From Janthinobacterium sp. TB1-E2 (GTDB lineage Bacteria; Pseudomonadota; Gammaproteobacteria; Burkholderiales; Burkholderiaceae_D), in assembly GCF_036885605.1 (NCBI RefSeq), contig NZ_CP142523.1:4402001-4466000 (forward strand): a DNA stretch of 64,000 nucleotides, written 5' to 3'. Numbering within the stretch: position 1 is the first letter of the stretch; each line of letters opens with the position of its first letter. Below are positions 17,605 through 26,077 of the stretch, piece by piece. Position numbers and translations under genes: made by a program. Below the pieces are notes generated by a model. The model made no database searches. It had not been told where the DNA came from and was given only the letters and a program-made list of their open reading frames with translations.

Positions 17605-20274
17605 TCAGGCAGCGCTGCGTGCCTCAAGCAGCAACTGTCGTATCTCCGGCACGCAGGAGCCGCAATTGCCGCCCGCCTTGACGCAGGCCGTCACCTGCGC
17701 CGTCGTCGTCAATTTTTGCTCCACGATGGCAGCGCAAATGGTGTTGCGCCCCACGCCAAAGCACGAGCACACGGTGGGACCGGCGTCCACGCCCTTGCCG
17801 ATGGGCTGGCCCAGCAGCACGCCAGCGCGGTCGGCCGCATCCATCTGCGCGTGCGCAAACAGGCCCGCCAGCCAGCTGCGCGACGGCAGGTCGGGACGAG
17901 GCGAGACATACACGCATTGCGCGATGCGTCCCTCGTCCAGGTGCACGGCGCGGTACACGCCGGCGCTGGCGTCCGCGTAATCGAGCCAGTCGGCGTTGTC
18001 GTCCGTGACACCGAGCAGCGCGCGCGCCCAGGCGCCCAGGTCGTCGATGCGCTGGCGCCCGGCCAGCTCGTAGCGCAGGAACTGCTCGCCCTGGATGCGC
18101 GTCCAGTGCGCCACGCCGTCCAGGCCCAAGGGCGTGCGGCTCAACACGAACGCATGCCAGTGCACGCGGAACTGCTCGATGCGCACGGGCGTATGCTTGA
18201 ATTCGGGTTCGCCCGAGACGGGGTCGACAACGGGATTGACGACGGCGCCCACGCGCGCGTCGGAGGCATTCGCGTCGCTCCAGTGGATCGGCACGAAGAC
18301 CTGGCCGCGCGCGATGCCGCCGCCATGCACGACCCTGGCCACCATCGCGCCCCAGGCGCTGGACACGCGCGCCAGCTCGCCTTCGCGCACGCTGTACAAC
18401 AGCGCGTCCTGCGGGTGGATATCGATGAACGCTTCGGCGATATGGCCCGACAGTTTCGCCGCCTTTCCCGTACGCGTCATCGTATGCCACTGGTCGCGCA
18501 CCCGGCCCGTGTTCAGGATGAGTGGATAGTCTTCGTCGGGTATATTGCGCGGCGCGCGCGGCGCCGTCGGCACGAAGCGCGCGCGCCCGTCCGCATGCGC
18601 GAAGCGGCCGTCGCCGAACAGGCGCGCCTGGCCCTGCGGCCACTGCTGCGGCGCCAGGGCATCGTAGCGCGCCGCATCCAGTCCCGCCAGGTGGCCCAGG
18701 TTGAACAGGCGCTTTGTGGCCCCGTCGTTGCGGAAGGCGGACAGGCGCGCGTGTTCATCGAAGATGGCTTGCGGCGCCGTGAAATCGAAGCCGGCATAGC
18801 CCATGCGGCGCGCCACGTCGCACAGCACGTCCCAGTCGGCGCGCGCTTCGCCGGGCGCCGGCAAAAAGGCGCGCTGGCGCGAGATGCGGCGCTCGGAATT
18901 GGTCACCGTGCCATCCTTTTCACCCCAGCCCAGGGCGGGCAGCAGCACGTCTGCGTGGGCGTTCGTGTCCGACCCGGTGCTGATGTCGGACACCACCACC
19001 AGCTCGCACTTGGCCAGCGCGCGGCGCACCTGGTCGGCGTCCGGCATGCTGACCAGCGGATTGGTGGCGATGATCCACACGGCTTTCACTTTACCCGCCT
19101 CGATGGCGTGGAACAGCTCCACCGCCTTCAGGCCAGGCTTGTCGGCCATGCGCGGAGAGTCCCAGAAGGTTTGCACGGCTTCGCGGTGCGCCGGCTTGTC
19201 GAGATCCAGGTGCGCCGCCAGCATATTGGCCAGGCCGCCCACTTCGCGCCCGCCCATGGCGTTCGGCTGGCCCGTGAGGGAAAACGGTCCCATGCCGGGC
19301 TGGCCGATGCGCCCCGTCGCCAGGTGACAGTTGATGATGCTGTTGACCTTGTCCGTGCCGGAAGACGACTGGTTGACGCCCTGCGAAAAGGCCGTGACGA
19401 CCTTGCGCGTGGCGGCAAACGCCTGGTAGAACGCCAGCAAGGCTTGCGGGTCGACCTTGCAGATTTTCGCCACACGCAAAGGATCGGAACAGTCGACATG
19501 GGCGGCGGCCAGCGCCTCATCGAGGCCGCTGCTGTGCCGCGTCACAAAATCATCGGCGATCACGCCTTCCTTCGCCAGATAGCACAGCAAGCCGTTGAAC
19601 AGCCACACGTCGGTGCCCGGTTTCACGGGCAGATGCAGGTCGGCCAGCTCGCAGGTGGCCGTGCGGCGCGGGTCGATCACCACCAGTTTCATCTCCGGCC
19701 GGGTTTCGCGGATGCGGGCGATGCGCTGGAACAGGATCGGGTGGCACCAGGCCGTGTTCGAACCCACCAGCACCACCATGTCGGCCAGTTCCAGGTCTTC
19801 ATAGCAGCCGGGCACGATATCCTCGCCGAACGCGCGCTTGTGGCCGGCCACGGCCGACGACATGCACAGGCGCGAATTGGTGTCGATATTCGCGCTGCCC
19901 ACATAGCCCTTCATGAATTTATTGGCGATGTAATAGTCTTCCGTCAGCAGCTGGCCCGAAACGTACAGGGCGACGGCGTCGGGGCCATGCTTGTCGATGA
20001 TGGCGCGCAGGCCGCCCGCCACCTGGTCCAGCGCGGCATCCCAGGAGGACGGCTGCAGGACGCCATCGACGCGTACCTGCGGTTGCAGCAAACGGTTCTC
20101 CAGGTCCAGGGTGTCGCCGAGGGCAGAGCCTTTCACGCACAGCTTGCCCAGGTTGGCCGGGTGGTTGGCATCGCCGGCGATGCGGATGGCGCCGTCGGGC
20201 AGGCGTGTCGCTTCCACGCCGCAGCCGACGCCGCAATACGGGCAAGTGGTTTTCACGGGCGTGCAAGTGGTCAT
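17605..20274 (-). CDS. nasA: Assimilatory nitrate reductase catalytic subunit
   Basis: An 889-aa cytoplasmic molybdoenzyme reducing nitrate to nitrite. C11, C14, C18 and C46 (CPYCGVGC...LCVKG) bind an N-terminal [4Fe-4S] cluster. The bis-MGD domains follow ([33 protein letters not shown], molydopterin-binding C-terminal fold). A BFD-like [2Fe-2S] domain with TVCSCFGVG and GGNCGSC closes the protein, so electrons can enter from the adjacent FAD subunit. The start is the conserved MTTCTPVK. It lies 20 bases downstream of the FAD reductase gene, in the narK-nirBD unit. Confidence 0.95.
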   Translation of the reverse strand: MTTCTPVKTTCPYCGVGCGVEATRLPDGAIRIAGDANHPANLGKLCVKGSALGDTLDLENRLLQPQVRVDGVLQPSSWDAALDQVAGGLRAIIDKHGPDAVALYVSGQLLTEDYYIANKFMKGYVGSANIDTNSRLCMSSAVAGHKRAFGEDIVPGCYEDLELADMVVLVGSNTAWCHPILFQRIARIRETRPEMKLVVIDPRRTATCELADLHLPVKPGTDVWLFNGLLCYLAKEGVIADDFVTRHSSGLDEALAAAHVDCSDPLRVAKICKVDPQALLAFYQAFAATRKVVTAFSQGVNQSSSGTDKVNSIINCHLATGRIGQPGMGPFSLTGQPNAMGGREVGGLANMLAAHLDLDKPAHREAVQTFWDSPRMADKPGLKAVELFHAIEAGKVKAVWIIATNPLVSMPDADQVRRALAKCELVVVSDISTGSDTNAHADVLLPALGWGEKDGTVTNSERRISRQRAFLPAPGEARADWDVLCDVARRMGYAGFDFTAPQAIFDEHARLSAFRNDGATKRLFNLGHLAGLDAARYDALAPQQWPQGQARLFGDGRFAHADGRARFVPTAPRAPRNIPDEDYPLILNTGRVRDQWHTMTRTGKAAKLSGHIAEAFIDIHPQDALLYSVREGELARVSSAWGAMVARVVHGGGIARGQVFVPIHWSDANASDARVGAVVNPVVDPVSGEPEFKHTPVRIEQFRVHWHAFVLSRTPLGLDGVAHWTRIQGEQFLRYELAGRQRIDDLGAWARALLGVTDDNADWLDYADASAGVYRAVHLDEGRIAQCVYVSPRPDLPSRSWLAGLFAHAQMDAADRAGVLLGQPIGKGVDAGPTVCSCFGVGRNTICAAIVEQKLTTTAQVTACVKAGGNCGSCVPEIRQLLLEARSAA

Positions 20275-20294
20275 GGAGGTCCTGTTGGTCGCTG

Positions 20295-21533
20295 TCAGGC
20301 GGCCTGGGCGCACAGCGCCTGGCCAAACAATAAATGGGCGCGCAGCTTGCTGATGTCGCGGCGCTGCTGGATCAGGTCGAAATACCAGGGGCCGTCCTGC
20401 ACGTCGCCATACAGCACGGCGCCGGCCAGGCGGCTGCCCTGTACCACCAGGCGCTTGTAGACGCCGCGGCGCGGATCGCGCAGCACCAGGTCTTCGCTGC
20501 CCTCGCCGCCGATGATGTCGCCGGCCGAATACAGGTCGATGCCCGTCACTTTCAATTTGGTGGCGCTGGCCTGCTGCACGTAGCGGCGATGCCCTGCGCC
20601 GGCCAGGTGGGCGCCGCACACGCGCGCCTGCTCCCAGATGGGCGCGACGAGGCCAAACGTGGCGCGCCGGTGCTGCACGCATTCGCCCACGGCGTACACG
20701 CGCGGGTCGTAGCTTTGCAGGCAATCGTCGACGACGATGGCCCGTTCGCAGTGCAGGCCGGCCGCTTGCGCCAGCGCGATGTTGGGGCGCACGCCGGCCG
20801 TCATCACCACCAGGTCGGCGGGGATCGACGTGCCATCGGCAAAACGCACGCCTTGCACCCGATCGCTGCCGAGGATTTCCGCCGTCTGCGCGTGCATCAA
20901 AAACCGCAGGCCGCGCGCTTCCAGCGCCGTTTTCAGCAGCATCGACGCGGGTGCGTCCAGCTGCTGATTCATCAGGGCGCCGCTCATGTGCACGACGGTG
21001 ACGTCCATGCCCTGGCGCTGCAAGCCGTTGGCCGCTTCCAGTCCCAGCAAGCCGCCGCCGATGACCACCGCGTGGCGGTGCGTGCGCGCCGCCTGCAGCA
21101 TGGTGTCGACGTCGCTGATATCGCGAAAACCGATCACGCCCGGCAGATCATGCCCGGGCACGGGCACGATGAACGGCGTGGAACCGGTGGCCAGCAGCAG
21201 GCGGTCATAGGCGACCGTGATGCCGGACAGCGATTGCACGGTGCGCGCCTTGCGGTCGATGCGCACAACGGGGTCGCCCGCGTGCAGGGTGATGCCGTGC
21301 TGCGCATACCAGTCGCGCGTGTGCAGCATGATGTCATCCACCGACTTTTCGCCGGCCAGCACGGGCGACAGCAAAATGCGGTTGTAATTGCCGTGCGGTT
21401 CGGCGCCGAACACGGTGATGTCGTACAGGTCCGGCGCCAGCTTCAATAGTTCCTCGACCGTGCGCATGCCGGCCATGCCGTTGCCGACGACGATGAGCGA
21501 GGGACGCGCAGTGGCCTTGGCTGGCGGATTCAC
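20295..21533 (-). CDS. FAD/NAD(P)-dependent electron-transfer subunit for nitrate reduction
   Basis: A 412-aa pyridine nucleotide-disulfide-type oxidoreductase. It has an N-terminal FAD fold (LIVVGNGMAGMRTVEELL), LLLATGSTPF, an NAD-binding fold (AVVIGGGLLGLEAANGL) and a C-terminal half resembling the NirB N-terminus. Between nirD and nasA, it most likely passes electrons from NAD(P)H to NasA, like NasB of Bacillus. The GTG start overlaps the nirD stop (GTGA), which implies coupling; longer upstream frames read through nirD. The protein lacks the siroheme domain and BFD cysteines of NirB itself. Confidence 0.88.
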   Translation of the reverse strand: MNPPAKATARPSLIVVGNGMAGMRTVEELLKLAPDLYDITVFGAEPHGNYNRILLSPVLAGEKSVDDIMLHTRDWYAQHGITLHAGDPVVRIDRKARTVQSLSGITVAYDRLLLATGSTPFIVPVPGHDLPGVIGFRDISDVDTMLQAARTHRHAVVIGGGLLGLEAANGLQRQGMDVTVVHMSGALMNQQLDAPASMLLKTALEARGLRFLMHAQTAEILGSDRVQGVRFADGTSIPADLVVMTAGVRPNIALAQAAGLHCERAIVVDDCLQSYDPRVYAVGECVQHRRATFGLVAPIWEQARVCGAHLAGAGHRRYVQQASATKLKVTGIDLYSAGDIIGGEGSEDLVLRDPRRGVYKRLVVQGSRLAGAVLYGDVQDGPWYFDLIQQRRDISKLRAHLLFGQALCAQAA

Positions 21534-21892
21534 AGGGCCACCCACACCATGTCGGCAAACACGCGCGCGGGCCAGGCGGCGACCGAATGCTCGGGCGCTT
21601 CGATGCACTCGCCGCTGGCCAGGTCGAAGTGCTGCTTGTAGATGGGCGAGGCGACGACGACGCGCTCGCCGATGCTGCCGACGAGACCCCGCGACAGCAC
21701 GGAGGCACCCGCATTCGGGTCGATATTGTCGATGGCGTACACACGCGGCGCCGCATCGCCGACGCGGAACACGGCCACGTGGCGGCCACCCAGCAACGCG
21801 CACACGCCCGTGTCGGGCACGATGTCGGCCAAGGGACAGATGGCTACCCAGTTGTCGGCGGTGGCGCCGGAAAGTTCATTCATCGCATTCAT
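21530..21892 (-). CDS. nirD: Nitrite reductase small subunit
   Basis: A 120-aa Rieske-like-fold subunit of cytoplasmic NADH nitrite reductase. The sequence aligns with NirD (WVAICPLADIVPDTG, VYAIDNIDPN, VVASPIYKQHFDLASGECIE), and as in other NirD proteins the Cys-His ligands of true Rieske clusters are absent. The first ATG is used, with GGAGG eight bases upstream, three bases after the nirB stop. Confidence 0.93.
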   Translation of the reverse strand: MNAMNELSGATADNWVAICPLADIVPDTGVCALLGGRHVAVFRVGDAAPRVYAIDNIDPNAGASVLSRGLVGSIGERVVVASPIYKQHFDLASGECIEAPEHSVAAWPARVFADMVWVAL

Positions 21893-21895
21893 GGC

Positions 21896-24448
21896 TCACG
21901 CCTCCACGGCAAGGATGGGGATCACGGTGCTGCGGCGTTCCAGTTCGGTGGCGGGCCGGATCTGCCCCCGCTCTTCGACGAACACCACGTTTTCATCGCT
22001 CTTCTCGCTGTTGACGAAATGGCGGAAGCGCTGGCGCACGGCGGGGTTGGAAACGGCTTCCTTCCACTCGCAGGCATAGGTGTCGACCACGTGCTGCATG
22101 TCCGCTTCCAGCTCGTGGGCGATGCCCAGGCTGTCGTCGATGATGACGCGCTTGAGGTAATCGAGGCCCCCTTCCAGGTTGTCGCGCCATACGCTGGTGC
22201 GCTGCAGGCGGTCGGCCGTGCGCACGTAAAACATCAGGAAGCGGTCGACATAGCGCACCAAGGTGGCTTCATCGAGATCGGAGGCGATCAGTTCCGCATG
22301 GCGCGGCTTCATGCCGCCATTGCCGCACACGTACAGGTTCCAGCCCTTTTCCGTGGCGATCAGGCCGATGTCCTTGCCCTGCGCCTCGGCGCATTCGCGC
22401 GTGCAGCCGGAGACGCCGAACTTGATCTTGTGCGGCGTGCGCAAGCCCTTGTAGCGGTTTTCCAGCTCGATGGCAAAGCCCACGCTGTCGGCCACCCCAT
22501 AGCGGCACCAGGTGGAGCCGACGCACGATTTCACCGTGCGCAGCGACTTGCCGTAGGCGTGGCCCGACTCGAAGCCGGCCGCGATCAGTTCTTCCCAGAT
22601 GGCCGGCAACTGATCGACGCGCGCGCCGAACAGGTCGACCCGCTGGCCGCCCGTGATCTTCGTATAGAGACCATATTTTTTCGCCACCATGCCCACGGCG
22701 ATCAAGCCGTCGGCCGTCACTTCACCGCCCGGCATGCGCGGCACGACGGAATACGTGCCATCCTTCTGGATATTGCCGAGGAAGTAGTCATTGCTGTCCT
22801 GCAGGCTGGCGTGCACGGGAGAGAGCACGAAATCGTTCCAGCACGAGGCGAGGATATTCGCCGCCACGGGCTTGCACACGTCGCAACCGAGGCCCTGGCC
22901 ATGCGCGGACAGCAGCGCGCCGAAGCTGCGGATTTTGCCCACGCGGACCAGGTGGTGCAATTCCTGGCGCGAGTACGCAAAGTGCTCGCACACGTGGTTG
23001 TTCACCATCAGGCCCTGCTTCTGCATTTCCGCCTTCATGATCTGCGTGACCAGCGGCACGCAGCCGCCGCACGCGGTGCCCGCCTTGGTGCAGCTTTTCA
23101 GGGCGCCGATGGTGGTGGCGCCCTCGGCGACGGCCGCGCACAGCGCGCCTTTCGACACGTCGTTGCATGAGCAGATTTGCGCCGACTCGGGCAAGGCATC
23201 CACGCCCAGGCCCACCTTTTGCTGGCCATCGGCCTGTGGCAGGATCAGGAACTCGGGGGATGCCGGCAGCTCGATCTTGTTGAGCATCATCTGCAGCAAG
23301 GTGCCGTATTCGCTGGCGTCGCCCACCATCACGCCGCCAAGCAGGTATTTGCCGCAATCGGAAACGACGATTTTCTTGTAGATCTGCTTGCGCTCATCCA
23401 TGAACTGGTAGGAGCGGCTGCCCGGCGCATTGCCGTGCGGGTCGCCGAGGCTGGCCACATCCACGCCCATCAGTTTGAGCTTCGTGCTCATGTCGGCACC
23501 CTTGAACGATGCTTCGCCCTCTTCCTGCAACAGGTGGCGCGCCGCGATGCGGGCCATTTCGTAGCCGGGCGCCACTAGGCCGAAGACCAGGCCGCCCCAC
23601 AGTGCGCATTCGCCGATCGCATAGATGTCAGGGTCGGAGGTGACGCAGCTGTCGTCGATGGCGATGCCGCCGCGCGGGCCCACGTCCAGGCCGCAGGCGC
23701 GCGCCAGTTCGTCGCGCGGACGGATGCCGGCCGAGAAGACGATCATGTCCGCTTCCAGGTGGCTGCCGTCGGCGAACTGCATGCGGTGCGTGGCTTCTTC
23801 GCCGTCGACGATGGCCAGCGTATTTTTTTGCGTGTGCACGGTCACGCCCAGCTCTTCGATCTTGCGGCGCAGGACGCGCGCGCCGCCTTCATCGACCTGC
23901 ACGGCCATCAGGCGCGGCGCGAATTCCACCACGTGGGTATCGAGTTTCAAATCGCGTAAGGCTTTCGCGCATTCGAGACCCAGCAGCCCGCCACCGATCA
24001 CCACGCCAGTTTTGGATTTGCCCCCCCAGGCCAGCATGGCTTCCAGGTCTTCGATGGTGCGGTAGACGAAGCAGCCATCGCGCTCCTTGCCCGGCAGCGG
24101 CGGCACGAACGGCGTCGAGCCGGTGGCGAACACCAGCTTGTCGTAGGCCAGCACTTCACCGGTGCTGGCCGTGACGGTTTTCGCCACGCGGTCGATGGAC
24201 ACGGCGCGCGCATTGAGTTTCAGGACGACGTTGCCCTTGTCGAAGAAGCCGGGCGCCACCAGCGACAGGTCGTCGGCCGATTTGCCGCTGAAAAATTCGG
24301 ACAGGTGCACCCTGTCGTAGGCGGGGCGCGGCTCTTCGCACAAGACCGTCACGGACAGGTGCGGCGCGTTTTCCAATGCCAGGCGTTCGAGGAATTTATG
24401 CCCGACCATGCCATGGCCAAGGACGACGATGTTCAAAGGGTGAGTCAT
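21896..24448 (-). CDS. nirB: NADH-dependent nitrite reductase large subunit
   Basis: An 850-aa enzyme reducing nitrite to ammonium with NADH. It holds an FAD fold (NIVVLGHGMVG), an NAD fold (VVIGGGLLGLECAKAL), a BFD-like [2Fe-2S] domain (ICSCNDVSKG, TACGGCVP), a ferredoxin-like domain and the siroheme/[4Fe-4S] site with CVGSTWC and CTRECAEAQ, then CGNGG. The start MTHPLNIV is preceded by GGAGAC. It is co-oriented with and 10 bases downstream of the nitrate transporter gene. Confidence 0.95.
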   Translation of the reverse strand: MTHPLNIVVLGHGMVGHKFLERLALENAPHLSVTVLCEEPRPAYDRVHLSEFFSGKSADDLSLVAPGFFDKGNVVLKLNARAVSIDRVAKTVTASTGEVLAYDKLVFATGSTPFVPPLPGKERDGCFVYRTIEDLEAMLAWGGKSKTGVVIGGGLLGLECAKALRDLKLDTHVVEFAPRLMAVQVDEGGARVLRRKIEELGVTVHTQKNTLAIVDGEEATHRMQFADGSHLEADMIVFSAGIRPRDELARACGLDVGPRGGIAIDDSCVTSDPDIYAIGECALWGGLVFGLVAPGYEMARIAARHLLQEEGEASFKGADMSTKLKLMGVDVASLGDPHGNAPGSRSYQFMDERKQIYKKIVVSDCGKYLLGGVMVGDASEYGTLLQMMLNKIELPASPEFLILPQADGQQKVGLGVDALPESAQICSCNDVSKGALCAAVAEGATTIGALKSCTKAGTACGGCVPLVTQIMKAEMQKQGLMVNNHVCEHFAYSRQELHHLVRVGKIRSFGALLSAHGQGLGCDVCKPVAANILASCWNDFVLSPVHASLQDSNDYFLGNIQKDGTYSVVPRMPGGEVTADGLIAVGMVAKKYGLYTKITGGQRVDLFGARVDQLPAIWEELIAAGFESGHAYGKSLRTVKSCVGSTWCRYGVADSVGFAIELENRYKGLRTPHKIKFGVSGCTRECAEAQGKDIGLIATEKGWNLYVCGNGGMKPRHAELIASDLDEATLVRYVDRFLMFYVRTADRLQRTSVWRDNLEGGLDYLKRVIIDDSLGIAHELEADMQHVVDTYACEWKEAVSNPAVRQRFRHFVNSEKSDENVVFVEERGQIRPATELERRSTVIPILAVEA

Positions 24449-24458
24449 TACTGTCTCC

Positions 24459-25754
24459 TCAGGCCGCGGCCATGTTCGGTTCGGCCGCTGCACGGGTAAA
24501 ACGCACGGCGATGGCGCACAGGGCCGAGATCACCACCAGCGCGCTCAGGATGATCAATGTCTGGCGGATGTCGCCCGTGCCCTTCATCAGGAAGCCGGCC
24601 GCCACGGCGCCCACGTTGCCGCCCGCGCCGATGATGCCGGCCACGCCGCCCAGCGCCTTGCTGTCGATGAAAGGCACCAGCGCGTAGGTGGCGCCGCACG
24701 CCATGTGGGTGAACAGGCCGAAGACCAGCATGGCGATGACGGCCCAGGTGACGCTGTCGACCTTGGCAAACCACAGCAGGCCCACGCCTTCGCCGATCAT
24801 CAGCATGAACAGCAGGGTCACGCGGCTGTTCAGGTTGCCGCGCAGGGCCAGTTTATCGGACATCCAGCCACCCAGGGCGCGGGCAAACAGGGCCAGCAAG
24901 CCGAAGCTGCCGGCGGCCAGGCCGGCCGATTTCAAGGACAGGCCGAAATGGTCGACGTAGTACACGGCGGCGATGTTGTGGATGAAAATTTCGATGCCGA
25001 AGCAGGCGCCATAGGTGACGAACAGCAGCCACACGCGGTAGTTGGTGCTGGCCGCCTTGAAGCTGTCCCAGCCACCCTTCTTGCCACCTTCGATGGCGGT
25101 GCCGGCGGCGCGCAAGTCCGAGTAATTGCCTTCAGGGCAATCCTGCGTATAACGCCAGTAGAGAACGGCCATCACCAGCATCAGCACGCCCGGCACCAGC
25201 AGGGCCACGCGCCAGCCCATCGATTCGGACACGCCCAGCATGACCACGGCACCGAGCAGCAGTGGCATCAGCGCCTGCGCCGCGCCGCCGCCCGCATTGC
25301 CCCAGCCGGCGGCGGCGGCATTCGCCGTACCGACAACGCGCGGGGCGAACATCACGGAGGTGTGATATTGCGTGATGACAAAGCTGGCGCCGACGGCGCC
25401 GATGCCCAGACGGAAGAACAGAAAGCTTTCATAGCTTTGCGACGCGGCCACGCCCAGCACGGGAATGGCGCCCAGCAGCAGCAAGCCCGTGTAAGTCTTG
25501 CGCGGGCCGTAGCGGTCGCACAATGGCCCGACGATCAGGCGCACGAGGATGGTGATAGCGACGGCCGCGATATTGATGTTGGCCACTTGCGCCAAGGAAA
25601 GGCCGAACTCGCCCTTGATGACAGGCATCAGGGGAGCGCAAGCGAACCAGGCGAAGAAACACACGAAAAATGCCATCCACGTCAGGTGGAATGCGCGCAT
25701 GGGCGGCGTGGCGAGGGAGAAGAGCGCGATGCGCGTTGCTTTTTGGCTGGCCAT
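24459..25754 (-). CDS. narK: Nitrate/nitrite transporter, MFS NNP family
   Basis: A 431-aa, 12-helix major facilitator. The NNP signatures are visible: the RLIVGPLCDRYGPR loop between helices 2 and 3, and the glycine-rich AAAAGWGNAGGGAAQALMP and GGVAGIIGAGGNVGAV stretches (each shown in part). It should import nitrate, and perhaps exchange nitrite, for the downstream NasA and NirBD. It is the first gene of the assimilatory unit and is preceded by a structured RNA leader. The ribosome binding site (GGGAACC) is weak, in keeping with leader control. Confidence 0.92.
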   Translation of the reverse strand: MASQKATRIALFSLATPPMRAFHLTWMAFFVCFFAWFACAPLMPVIKGEFGLSLAQVANINIAAVAITILVRLIVGPLCDRYGPRKTYTGLLLLGAIPVLGVAASQSYESFLFFRLGIGAVGASFVITQYHTSVMFAPRVVGTANAAAAGWGNAGGGAAQALMPLLLGAVVMLGVSESMGWRVALLVPGVLMLVMAVLYWRYTQDCPEGNYSDLRAAGTAIEGGKKGGWDSFKAASTNYRVWLLFVTYGACFGIEIFIHNIAAVYYVDHFGLSLKSAGLAAGSFGLLALFARALGGWMSDKLALRGNLNSRVTLLFMLMIGEGVGLLWFAKVDSVTWAVIAMLVFGLFTHMACGATYALVPFIDSKALGGVAGIIGAGGNVGAVAAGFLMKGTGDIRQTLIILSALVVISALCAIAVRFTRAAAEPNMAAA

Positions 25755-25778
25755 GATAGGTTCCCGAAATATCCCGTT

Positions 25779-25837
25779 GATAAAACAAAACGGCGCCCGC
25801 CCCCGCCGATGAAAAATCAGCCTGGGCGGACGCCGTT
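25779..25837 (-). terminator. Leader terminator of the nitrate assimilation operon
   Basis: A 14-bp stem with one mismatch, AACGGCGCCCGCCC (25789-25802) against GGGCGGACGCCGTT (25824-25837), is followed on the minus strand by TTGTTTTATC. It lies between the promoter and narK, so it is expected to stop transcription unless antitermination acts at the hairpins just upstream. Confidence 0.75.
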
Positions 25838-25845
25838 GTCCATGT

Positions 25846-25895
25846 GGTCCGTCGTTGGACCGTTGTTCGTTTATTCAGGGGATCGCCGTTGATCC
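25846..25895 (-). promoter_or_regulatory. Two-hairpin ANTAR-type RNA motif (NasT/NasR-like)
   Basis: Reading the minus strand, two small perfect hairpins each close a hexanucleotide loop: GGATC-AACGGC-GATCC (25895-25880) and GGTCC-AACGAC-GGACC (25861-25846), 18 bases apart. Both loops have A at position 1 and G at position 4, which is the signature bound by ANTAR antiterminators such as NasR, NasT and EutV. The terminator follows 8 bases later. Nitrate-bound regulator would fold this pair and prevent the terminator. No ANTAR gene is in the window. Confidence 0.8.
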
Positions 25896-25908
25896 GTACC
25901 TTCTGTTT

Positions 25909-25924
25909 AGCAAGCGCCGTGCCA
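25909..25924 (-). promoter_or_regulatory. Sigma-54 promoter of the narK-nirBD-nasA operon
   Basis: The minus strand reads TGGCACGGCGCTTGCT, a match to the -24/-12 consensus TGGCAC-N5-TTGC(A/T). The predicted start near 25898 puts the first ANTAR hairpin at the very 5' end of the transcript. This implies NtrC-type activation under nitrogen limitation. GGTGC-like half sites occur upstream around 25943-25960 and 25990-26010 but no clean NtrC palindrome was seen. Confidence 0.75.
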
Positions 25925-26077
25925 GCTTGTCTGACGGGCAAGCGGCACCATTCGCACTGGCTTTGCGCCAGATCATGGCCAATCACGGTGCAAGCACGCC
26001 ACTTGCTGGTGCATGCGGGGAACCAGCGATGGCATTTCTTGTCTAAACTGCATCTGAAGCAGTAGCGGGAGGCCACG

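Noticed and set aside
17716-20460. 914-aa plus-strand ORF opposite nasA
   Set aside because: It is an antisense shadow of nasA without protein-like motifs. The same holds for the long antisense frames at 21587-23170, 30819-32840, 33936-35798, 39110-41122, 42735-45086 and 60611-62335.
25940-26010. NtrC binding sites upstream of the sigma-54 promoter
   Set aside because: Half sites resembling GGTGC and GCACC occur, but no palindromic pair with the usual spacing is clear, so no feature is called.
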